DNA from: Silene noctiflora
Lineage: Eukaryota; Streptophyta; Magnoliopsida; Caryophyllales; Caryophyllaceae
Direction of reading: 5' to 3'
DNA length: 25,456 bases
Assembly: GCA_009801015.1 (NCBI GenBank)
Contig: VHZZ01002512.1
Coordinates: forward strand, 66,075 to 91,530
Below are positions 1 to 9,838 of the stretch, one piece after another. The stretch's first letter is position 1; every line of letters starts with the position of its first letter. The notes under the pieces are model-generated. The model made no database searches and was not told where the DNA came from. It saw only the letters and a program-made list of their open reading frames with translations. A program made the position numbers and the translations under genes.

Positions 1-622
1 CCGTGATATCTTTAATTCGTTATTTATTAAAATAATAACGGATAATATAATAGAATTCCTTGTATAATTTGGAGATCACTCATCAAACCTAATGGATCTC
101 TCAAGGGAGTTACAATTCCTTAGTCAATCAGGTTTTATTATCCACATGTATTTTCATGAAAGTTCATGAAAAATTTCGGCCAAATCATATACGGCATCCT
201 TGAATAAACTTGGAAGTTGGTAGCACTATGATAGTTTTGATCAAAACCTCAAAAATTTATCACATTGTGACAAACTTTGTAGAATTTCGAAGGTTTATCG
301 GCTGCATCAATGGCAATCAGATATCACGACTGAAACCGATATTTCCTGCAAGAAAGGTTACTTCTTGCTCATCTGGCATAGTATCCAAATAACAAATGTC
401 CCATAGACAGGGCTTCACTTCTTTACATTAGTCATGAAAACATCAAAGTTTCAGCAAAATGTACAAAATCATGGGGCAAACTCCTTGTTTTTCAGACAAT
501 ACATTTCTGAAGCCCAAGATTAATTGCCACACAAAGTCCTCAACTTTCATGACCAAGTAATATTAACATCGGAGCCTGAGAATATGTCGGAAAATCCCAT
601 TATGTCTTAAACTACAAACCCA
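1..622. other. 3' flank of the RFI2-like gene
   Basis: AT-rich DNA downstream of the stop codon at 623, presumably including the 3' UTR. A weak inverted repeat, CGTTATTTATT..AATAATAACG, lies at about 18-40. No coding frame, polyadenylation site or transposon could be supported. Short reading frames here have no recognisable protein features. Confidence 0.4.
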
Positions 623-3600
623 TTATTGCAATGGGAAATGGGGATGATTATCTCTTACCCAGGGATGATGGGAGTAATTCATTGGAGTTTCGCCATAGAG
701 AGAGAAGCCGACGCTCGGTTCATAAACTCCGCCGGGTGGTATGAATCTCGGCAAGTTTCTTTGAGAGTCGAATCTCCCGCTGCCATTGGTGATAGGCAGA
801 GGCAAGCCTGGTGGTAGAGGGTGGTGGGGCTGAAATGGAGTATGATGGAATTGGAGCCAGCCATGTGGGTGAAGCCCGCTACCGGCAGGATGTTGATGGT
901 TCACCATTGGGGTCATTGTGCTCATGATTCCTAGGCTTGGCCTACATCATTAGATTAACATTAATAAAATCACGATACAGAACATTGGCAAAGATAGCAG
1001 TATTCCAGTGCATATAAATTTCCCATAAAATCTTCCAAATTGATTATTGATGACTCGATGAGTAAAAAATATAATGGTAAGACGTAGACTGTCTCACTCT
1101 AAAACAAACATAAACGGTCATTAATACTCTTAATAGTAGATACTGGATATCTCACATTTAGTTACGAGTGATTAGGACCATCTCACACTGAAATTGTCTT
1201 GTACAAGAGTTTGGCAGAAAACTACCGACACAAACGTTTTGCAAGTGAAGATGTCTATAAATTTGAGCAAACTTGTTCCTTGACTTCCTTCTAAAAAGAT
1301 TTGTCCTTTGTTTGGACACAAGCTTTGGGGCAGAGGGGAGGGATCATGTATTCATGTTCCTTCCGAATCATTCAAATGTTGGAAGGATTTTAATTTCACT
1401 CACACGGAAAAGAAAATGTAACCAAAAAACAGATGTTGTCTCCACCATGCTTTGTCCGAACACGGGCTTGGGACTAGGACAGAAGCAGGAAACGTAAGCA
1501 CATTTTACTACGGAGTAGTTGGCTAATTTAGCATATCCTTAACTTTTTCGTGAACCTTGCTTAAGAACAAAACTCAGGCATGCATAGCGAAGAAGGATGG
1601 GTAAAACAAAAAAAATAAGCCGGGAGAAAAGTAACAACTGTTAAATCACGTGTGTGTTTTCGCTTCTCAGCAAAAGTAGTCATAATTTCAGCATCAAACT
1701 TGGTTCTTAGGTATAGACAGCATTATGACATGCCTAATACAGCATACTAAAATGAGCATGTTTTGTCTAAGACGATTTTACGCTAAATTTGTGTGAGCCG
1801 TGAGGTCACTTAGTTATTAACATTAAAGTCATATAGACTTACCGTCCCCCTATCCCAACCGTATGTAATCCCACCCCCTCGTTTTCCACTCAATCACCAA
1901 CACCATATGCCACCCTGGCCATCACCATCAGACTTGACAGTCCATCTCGACGCTAACATACCCTTGTATTACCTAGGCTATTGAGAAGAATGGTTGAGAT
2001 CGAAGAAGCTCACATGAGTAATTTAAAGCATTGATAATATTATTCACACCGCAAAAGCAATTTTCGGAAGCTAAAAACCCACAGTTAGAGTTGTTTTTAG
2101 AATGGACAGTCATGTTTCCAGTTGCGTACAAGTGACTAAGTGAGGCCAGTGTGTGCTGGACGACTTGTCTCGGCACTTTACGGCTTGGGGAGTCACCTCT
2201 TTACCATGTTGTCCTAAACATCAAGAGAAAAAACAACCTTGGCCACCATCACAAGTTCACAACAATTGTTTGCTTATAGAGAGGATTTACCAGCTTTGTG
2301 TGGAGACGACGATAACGTCGGAGAGGATCTACCAGCTTTGGGTCTGGCGACAGAGGGTGGGGAGGGATATCAATTTTCATTTTTGGTTTGTCCAAAAATA
2401 ACTGGTCAATTACTCAGTTTCTTATACACAATAGATGAGAATGGCAGTATTCTCATTTTACCCTCATTAAAAATAAGCAAACAGGAAGAGATCATACGGA
2501 AGAGAGACAAGTCCATTGATTAAAAAGTGGCACTTTGGGTATTTCACGGTGATTTTCACTTCAAATCCTAGAAAATAAGCTCAAACCAGCAGTTATCAAT
2601 TTTTACTAGGGTTCAAAGAGCTAAAGAGTATCAAATTTTATGCAAGATGGATACACTTGTAATATGTTTATGTAACACAAATGTCTACAACAAACAACAA
2701 CTAACACAAATGTAACACAAATGTCTAAGAGCCAAAAATAAAAACCATATTTCAACATAGTCGCGCAACCAAAATTTAGAGTTATAGGACAAATATCATA
2801 GGCATAATATATAGGAACAGAAATTTTCTCTTTTTTTCCGAAATTTTTTATCATCAGGGGTGACACGAGGATATATGGGCATATGACGTGCAGAAACTAA
2901 AACTGCTAAAAAATAGCAAATCACGCACTACATAGGGTATACTAGTGTAAATACTTACTCAGGGGATGGATGCACTTGTGTTAATCCGCGAAATGGACAG
3001 ATGTGAACTCTGTAGGGCTGCACAAACAAGGAAGAGGAAATATCAAAGGGTGACGAATATACAGGTCATTTAGAAGAAAAATCATCAGTATATTAAATCT
3101 ACGAAAGTAACTACATCTGAAACACAGCATGTCGTCCCACATCAAAGGAAGCAAATCAGACGGGGAACGACAAAATAGAAGTTCCGAAGACACGGACGCA
3201 CAATAAACGGAGGCATTCATAAGAAAAAACTGCATGCGTGACGAGTATAATAAAGCAATCAGAAGACTAAAAAAGCAAGAAAATATTTTTAGGACAAGTA
3301 GGTAATAAATTTGCCAACGGTATGTACAAAAAGAGGGCATCTTAATCTTAGCATATTATACAGCACAAGGAGTATTTAACCATTATAACCTAAAAGATAT
3401 TTAGTGAATGCAAAAAAAATGGGACAGACTAATTGAAACAGAAGAACGAGTTTCCTGAACATAATTACTAAGATGCAAATAACTAATAAATTGGTTAATA
3501 CCCACTAAATTTTACGGTGTATATATGGACAAAAAGTATTTTATACACATATTTAAATAGTGCCGCAATGCTAATTTTTCTATGTCAAATTTTTTGCCCA

Positions 3601-6600
3601 CCTTGTAACACCAAAATGTTTTTCGAATTTTATCCCAAATGACACACAAGAGAAAATATCCATGTCTAGGTTTAAAATGGGGCAAGGTGACAAGAGCCAG
3701 TGGCAGCAAGATATAGGGCAAAGGCAGTGGTGGAGTCGAAAGACTATGACGTCACTTTTAATTAAGTTGTAATGTATTTCTTTTATTTATGGGATCTGAA
3801 GGTCATAAAATTTCCAAATCAAACAGATTCGACAAGCAAAACATCAATTGTCCAAATAAATATGGGGCCATAAGACGCCGTTAACTACATAATGGCTACG
3901 CCACTAGGTAAAACCGGGTGCCTCATGCACAAGAGGCTCCCTGTTTTTAAGAAAAGAAACATGAATTTTAAAAAGTTTTTTTTTTTTTTTTTTGTAAGAA
4001 TACCATTTTCGGAATTTTGAAGACGGCTACCAGGTTAAGGAGTAAAGCTCAGAATAATGGGGCAAAGCGATGAGTATAGTGAAAAGAACTGGGACAAAAA
4101 TGTCTCTCGTGCCTCTTATGAGCAAGGTGAGCCTAACCCCTCAGCATGTTTGGTTTACACCTTGCACCGTAGAGCCTAACTAAAGTCCGTGTCTAAGTTG
4201 TGGAGTTAAAAGCGTGAACTGAGCAGACAATCTGATTGACTGCTCCCAAGACATCATCGTGACAACCACATTAACTACGGAATCTAGATTTCATATCTAA
4301 ACAGAAAAAATCTCCACCTATAATATTTCATCCACAATTACCGGCTTCACCAAAGTTGCTAAGTAGCTAATCTTATGCAGTTATGCTATCAACCGGATTA
4401 AACAAGCCTCGTCATATTTGAGCTCCCTCAGTAGAATGCTCTAACAACATTGAGCAAAATTTAAACATCTAAAGAATTTTCATATTAATGATATTTATAC
4501 AATTAATTTCCACCTGCACGTAACATCAAACAGCTTTCTAAATCATTGTAGATTTACCATGTCTAGAAGGTTCATTATTGATGAGTTATCACATTTTTTT
4601 CCCTCTCTCTTCTCATTTAAACAAAATGCAGAGACATGAAACAGCTTTCTAAATCAAAATCCCTATCTCGTGCTAATATTGTACTAGTTTTATTTTACGA
4701 TTTGACCTGAAATTATAGCCTTTATTTGCTACTTTGATGCTATTTATATTTTATACGACTAATGTATCCTAGGCATTCATGAATCCGACCAAAAACTAGT
4801 GTGGTCTAACAGCTGATGGAAATTATTTTGGATACAAGTTTTCTGTGAGCGGACTAAACAAGTATTACCTCTACAGTCAGTATGCAATTGATTAAAACAA
4901 ATACAATGGAAGGACGGAAAGTAGTAATCGTCCTAATTCTTAAGTACTTTCCATATAGAGAACATAAAACAGATAGCAACTTTTCTTTCCTAAAAGTTAT
5001 AACATCTCTTAACGCAGCTTAAAACATGTCAAAGCATTCTTGTGACTAACTACCATCATCAACATGTAAAAAGTAATTACGTCTACATTTAGTTTGCAAA
5101 AGATGAGAAGTTCAGAAATACAACTTGCACTACTAGGTCCTTGTCGGTAATTTTCATACCCTTGAAAGGATGATTTCTTGGTTAGGTAATGCCTCCAACC
5201 GTATCTTCATTGAAGATGACAACTCATAGGTAAAGCATATAGAATACCTCAACGAAACAAACGAAAAGGAGCATCTATAGTTACCATTTCAGTAAAACTG
5301 AGGAAAAAGGGGTTAGCTTCAGGGCTTCCATCATCAATGCTTAACTCGGGAGGTGAATTACTCGAACCACTTGCATATAACCATTGACCTTTCTCAATTT
5401 TTCGGCAATTTGGGCATTGCATTGTACCCTTCATGTTGAACGCCGAACCGATGCAGTCTGTCATAGATATTGACAATTGTCACAAATTCAGAGAATCGTC
5501 AAAATTTGTTGAATCATGACATGATCTGAAGAAAGAAGCAGGTATGTGAACTATATAAAACAAATAATATTCTTCTATGGTTGCATTGTCCATTCTCAAG
5601 AACTTACAGATCCACGAGGAGGAAGAGAACTAGGGCAAAAGAAGTAGTTGGATTTTCTTCGTTAATGCCTCCTTAATTCTAAAATGAGTTCCTTAGAAAT
5701 TACCAAATAGGCTAAACACACTAAAGATGAAAAAATAATTACCTTTATGTTATCTCCCATTGATGATCAATAAATGAATTACTTAGTTATTCCAACTTTC
5801 ATGCATGTTCATTTGGCTTCAAGTATAACTTATAGTCCATGTGATGAACCATCTAACTAGCAAAATCAGTTCTTTCAGGATCCAGCAAATATGCAAAGCA
5901 TTAAGAATCTACTGAGCACGACAGCGCTAAATAACAGCAAAATCAAGGATACTAAAGGAAAGCAAACAAAGGATATACTTCATTTATAAGGTAGACATTC
6001 AGCATAGGAGATTATGAAAGGGATAGATGTCAACTTTCTACTCTAGGGGGAGAGGAATAGCAAGTGATATTACAGGAAATCAAACAAAAGATTTAGTACT
6101 TTGCTAACCACGTAGACATTCAGCACAGGACAAGCGGAAGGGAATAGATGACAACTTTCTAGGGACAAAGGACTAGCAAGTGGTCCCTTCACAAACGCAT
6201 AAGGTGCATATCACAATTAAGGATGCGTCAATTGACTAGGGAGGAACACAGGATAAAACAATTGATGCAGGAAGAGACGAGTGATGTGCAAACTGCCATA
6301 TCAGTCACCAAAGAACCAAGTTCTTGTTTACTCATTCAGCTACGTAACCTATGATGCCAGCTGAAAGTTACAAGATCTTATATAGCTCTGTCCTTTATCT
6401 AGTACTCAATAATCTATATTTATTTGACAATTTAAGATAGACGTGCATCTTTCTAAAAGCTTATTTTAATGAAATTGGTGATATGAAGTCTTAATTGAGA
6501 TACCATAATAACCCATCATCACTGGCTTCCTTCGCTTCAAAAGCCTAGATCTCCAAAAGTCTCAAAATAACTTATTAAGCAGTCCCCTTATAGCAATATA

Positions 6601-7912
6601 TCTTTTCCCTTAGAGCATCAGCACATACTAGCAGTACACTTTAAGGAGGCACGATAAATTCACTTACCGCGAGTTTGTGATTTCGGAGTAAAATCCTAAA
6701 CCCAGGAACGAATGTTAGCGAAAACCTAAACTGATAACATCATCACCTAAATACCCCAAAACTTAACTATCGGCCTCACTAATTTTTGCTGCAACTCTAG
6801 AAATCACATTCCATAGAACAGAAGCCGCATACGGTCATCTTGTTGGTATAATCTAGAGAGTGCAGGTGTATGCTGCTAACCCTTAAGGCTTTAACCACTG
6901 TAAGACTCGTAAATGCTGATGCTAAGATAAATGACACTAACTATGTGAAGTACTGTTCTGGTGTCATCAGCGGATGCGAATGAGAAGAGACAAAAGCTTA
7001 GTGATGACTTTTTACAGGAAATAGCCCTATTTACATTATTGCATGGGTGTTTTCCCCACTTAACTGAAGAGCCTGGCATATTCCGAATTTTGCAACATTA
7101 CTTTACGTAAAAGATCTAGTAAGATGGCTAAGATCTTACATAGCTGAAAACAAATTAAATTTGGAGAAAAGTTTCACACATTCTAATCAGACAAGACACT
7201 ACATTCCTGAGATCAACTATTCCTAAAAAGACCGACAACTGAGAATATCTCACAAGTACACATGCAATCACAAGTATCATTACATCAAAGCCTGCAAACT
7301 TAATGCATTTTAAGCGCTTACCCAATGCATGACCACAAAATGCTTTGTTACTCAGTCCTAGCAACGACTACCAGACACGACACATGAGTGCTTGTTACAA
7401 TCTCACACGAAGCCTATCACTGAATTTTTTATATGTTCTTGCCCTAAAATGTAATGTCTTGGTGGCATTTAGAAGTTGTGATATTAACATTCATAAAACA
7501 ATGAACAACTGAAATCACACCTGAAGCAGTTCTTCTTACATGAAGCCGGTATTCACACATGCAACTACACTTTAGTACCACAAACCACCTTTCTCCAACA
7601 TTTCAATAAAAACCTTGCACAAAATAATGCTACTCAAGCAATCAATACTAATTAACCCAAATCATCCACAAAATCAAGCAAAACAAAAAAAACAATCCTA
7701 GGATTTCAATTTCCTATATACTCCCTCCGCCTCAATCATCTGCTTACCTCTGATTAAAATCCCTCTTCCAATGAATAAAGAAGGTAAATAAATAACCGAG
7801 ACGGAAATAGTACAAACCACAAGTTTATCATCATCATCATTTTTTCATCACCAGCAAAAATCTCAACTTTACAAACAATTTGCATTACCCAAGAACCTCA
7901 TCATCAATTCAT

Positions 7913-7954
<42 letters not shown>

Positions 7955-8150
7955 AAATTTTGCAAAATCAAAAACAAGGGAGCATTAAAAAAAGATTACC
8001 AAGATGAAATTCATGGCCACATTGCAATTTAGCAAAAGCTCTTTGTCCACCCTCTATCACCAGATCAAGACATATAGAACAAGCTACACCTGACTCTACT
8101 TCTTCACCATTCAAATCAATCCCTTTATCACTTTCTTCTATCTTCTCCAT
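623..8150 (-). CDS. RING-H2 E3 ubiquitin ligase, RFI2-like (exons partly resolved)
   Basis: Coding exons seen: 8150-8000, 5457-5285, 3017-2959 and a terminal exon ending in TAA at 625-623. The start is the ATG at 8150. Residues 24-68 form a complete C3H2C3 RING: C24, C27, C44, H46, H49, C52, C65, C68, with the codon for Asp51 split by intron 1. CIGSAFNMKG and QCPNCRKIEKGQWLYA match the RFI2 family (RED AND FAR-RED INSENSITIVE 2) almost residue for residue. Exon 3 encodes PYRVHICPF, the counterpart of the YRVHWCPF block in Arabidopsis RFI2. The last exon is His/Pro-rich and ends in PHFPLQ, like the PHFPV end of RFI2. RFI2 acts in phytochrome signalling and flowering control; that role is inferred here. 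A further exon at 2343-2291 followed by a terminal exon from 930 gives an unbroken 247-residue frame, shorter than Arabidopsis RFI2 as I recall it, so other middle exons may be missing. Family call strong; exon structure below 2959 uncertain. Confidence 0.8.
2279..2342. repeat. 42-base direct duplication overlapping candidate exon 4
   Basis: GAGAGGATTTACCAGCTTTG at 2279 recurs at 2321 with one substitution. The period is 42 bases, a multiple of three, so the reading frame AAAGCTGGT..TCCTCTC repeats in frame on the minus strand. Confidence 0.7.
2291..2343 (-). other. Candidate exon 4 of the RFI2-like gene
   Basis: After a pyrimidine-rich tract ending CGCCAG there is an open stretch encoding PKAGRSSPTLSSSPHKA, followed by a GTAAAT donor. 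The phases fit: exon 3 ends with GA, this exon supplies A, and its final G joins GA of a terminal exon starting at 930. It is Ser/Pro-rich like the disordered middle of RFI2 proteins, but no conserved motif confirms it. An equivalent donor (GTAGAT) lies 42 bases earlier in the transcript because of a local duplication. Confidence 0.35.
3725..3907. mobile_element. Possible foldback MITE with degenerate inverted ends
   Basis: The left end AGTGGTGGAGTCG (from 3726) and the right end TGGCTACGCCACT (to about 3905) are imperfect inverted repeats of the AGTGGCGGAGCCA type, which is common at the ends of small plant elements. The interior is about 180 bases and non-coding. I could not identify a target-site duplication, so the superfamily is open. 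It lies in the intron between exons 2 and 3 of the RFI2-like gene. Confidence 0.35.
3976..3993. repeat. Poly-T tract
   Basis: An uninterrupted run of about 18 T on the plus strand, in an intron of the RFI2-like gene. Confidence 0.9.
5954..6183. repeat. Tandem duplication of about 115 bases in intron 1 of the RFI2-like gene
   Basis: Two diverged copies lie side by side at about 5954-6067 and 6072-6183. Shared landmarks in order are GGAAAGCAAACAAA / GGAAATCAAACAAA, GTAGACATTCAGCA, a GGATAGATGTCAACTTTCT / GAATAGATGACAACTTTCT block and the end block ACTAGCAAGTG / AATAGCAAGTG. Small indels separate the copies. No coding content. Confidence 0.75.
7721..7810. mobile_element. Short Stowaway-like MITE
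   Basis: A 90-base element flanked by TA on both sides (7719-7720 and 7811-7812). The left end is CTCCCTCCGCCTCAATC; the right end, reverse-complemented, begins CTATTTCCGTCTCGG. Both ends continue to a shared TTACCT. CTCCCTCCG ends with TA target sites are typical of Stowaway (Tc1/mariner) MITEs. It sits in intron 1 of the RFI2-like gene, about 190 bases downstream of exon 1 in the transcript. Confidence 0.7.
7914..7951. repeat. Poly-A tract of 38 bases
   Basis: An uninterrupted A run on the plus strand. In the sense of the RFI2-like gene it is a poly-T about 48 bases after the exon 1 donor. Confidence 0.95.
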
Positions 8151-8583
8151 TAAAATCACCTTTTTTTTCAATCAATTTTAATTAAATTAACACCCAAAGT
8201 TCCAATCTTTTATAATTAATCTTAAAAATTAGCAAATTTAAGACAAACCCAGAAAAACCCACCTCTAGAATTAATTAAAAATAGAATAAAATCAAAATCC
8301 AAATCCAAATCCCAGCTGTGGATCAAATATCTGGGTTTTTTTTCACCCAGAAATGTGATCACACAGACAATTAATACACTTAATTAACTCTGTTTATTTT
8401 TTTCTTTGTGATTTCTTTGGATTAATTACCCTTAACAATAAGGGAATGCAATGTATTAATTTGGGAAAATTGGAAAAATGGTGATGCTTTAGCGGATTGT
8501 GGGTTAACTGTAATCTGTATCTAACCCAAGAGTAACGTTTCGTGGTGCGTACATTGCGTGGTGTTGCCTACCCAAGTCTCCCC

Positions 8584-8882
8584 TATATTATGCCTTTTTT
8601 GTGTATTTTATGGATTTTATGCCAAATAACATGACATTGAAATCAAAAAGGTATTCCGTCCGAAATCGAGAAAAAAAGATTATACATCAATGTATTACCT
8701 CACATTTAATGAGTTTTTGAGTTTCTGTGTATTTTTTCGGAGGTCTATAAAGTTTATAAATTACATTTTAGTTTTCTAACGTCAAAAATCAATTTTTTTT
8801 CTGAGCTTATATTATGACCTTTTTGTGTATTTTATGGATTTTATGCCAAATAAGATGACATTGAAATGAAAAGGTATCCGTT
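8584..8882. repeat. Pair of direct repeats of about 75 bases, 224 bases apart
   Basis: TATATTATG(C/A)C..TTTTTGTGTATTTTATGG begins at 8584 and again at 8808. Identity continues through GATTTTATGCCAAATAA, then ATGACATTGAAAT, to about 8660 and 8882. The DNA between is unrelated and AT-rich. This could be a segmental duplication or the two ends of a small element. Confidence 0.75.
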
Positions 8883-8936
8883 GAAAATTGGGTATATTTG
8901 GTATATCACGTCATTGTATTTGCTCTTTTATTCTTA

Positions 8937-9138
8937 GGCCTTGTTTTTTTAGGCTAAAATGAGTTAGACTGAATTAAATGGAGCTAAGTTGAAGTGAATT
9001 GAAAGAAGCTAAATTAAACAGAATGCCCTGAAATAAGATTTAATTTTGTGAAAAGATATGCTGAACAAAACTAATTGAAACTGAACTGAATAACGCTAAA
9101 CTGAAATGAGTTAAAATTATGCGAGAAAGAACAGGGTT
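8937..9138. mobile_element. hAT-like MITE remnant
   Basis: The left end GGCCTTGTTTTTTTAGG and the right end AAGAACAGGGTT are imperfect inverted repeats. The interior is built of short repeats such as GAGTTAGACTGAATTAAA and ACTGAACTGAA, and ends share TTAACTCATTT / AAAATGAGTTA. This layout is usual in small hAT-type plant elements. No clear 8-base target duplication was found. Confidence 0.45.
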
Positions 9139-9838
9139 TTAGTGATAAGAAAACGCGCCGTCATTACCTAGTATACAGGATAGCCTGCAAATAACATATC
9201 ACATGAAGTTCATGATTTCGCTAATTGTGACGTAGATAATCTAGAAACCACCTTTGTTTTGGGGTACGATTTTTCTATACAAAGGTATAAGTTAAATTAT
9301 TATACAGATACTCGTGAAAAATGGTCACCCATAATTCATTGAGAGACGATTTTTTTCATACCCGGGTATTTTTCACACTTTTATTGTTGAACGTGACTCA
9401 AGGTGACCGTTTCGTGTTTTCATAACAAGTATACCCATTGGTCGTAGAGTGTAACCCGATAAAATAGAGCAAGCATTCATGAGAATTGGAGGGAACAATA
9501 TTTATGAACGACTATAGGGTACAAGACAATGCACAAAGATAGGACAAAAGATTCCGATCACATGATGTATGGAGTAAAAAGTATAAACAAGGCAATAAGA
9601 TCGTCTCAATGCCTCATCAAAGGCTCAAACGGCCAAGTTCGTACGCCATGTGATAAGAAAAGCCTAAATACACGAACTTATCATGCACGGCTACTAATAA
9701 AAATTACATCAAAAATTAATTGGCAGATGAAAACCATCTGTTGCCTTTTCTCGAGTAAATATAAAGATACAGTAATGAGAAAAGTCGATTCATATATTTT
9801 AGTAGTTAAACTCTTTCAGGAACAGCCAGCAACAAGTT

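Larger units (their letters stand above)
8151..9838. other. Spacer between the RFI2-like gene and NOC4
   Basis: Holds the 5' UTR and promoter side of the RFI2-like gene (just above 8150), a pair of 75-base direct repeats, a MITE-like block with GAACTGAA-type internal repeats, and the 3' UTR side of NOC4 (just below 9839). A reading frame on the plus strand at 9529-9867 overlaps the last NOC4 exon in antisense and shows no protein features. No other gene seen. Confidence 0.6.

Noticed and set aside
1270-1500. GC-richer block with a GTGAGTG donor and a 74-codon plus-strand frame
   Set aside because: TTTGTTTGGACACAAG and GGAAGGATTTTAA motifs look like a decayed MITE, and no conserved coding frame is present.
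1838-1990. Possible exon before a strong GTAAGT donor at 1839-1840 (minus strand)
   Set aside because: All three frames upstream contain stops within a short distance and no RFI2-like motif appears.
2981-3340. 119-codon minus-strand reading frame rich in Phe, Leu and Ser
   Set aside because: It has no family motif. The real exon 3 of the RFI2-like gene (3017-2959) uses a different frame in the same place.
3900-3950. GGTGCCTCATGCACAAGAGGCTCCC, suggestive of a SINE fragment
   Set aside because: Too short, with no polymerase III boxes or matching tail that I could define.
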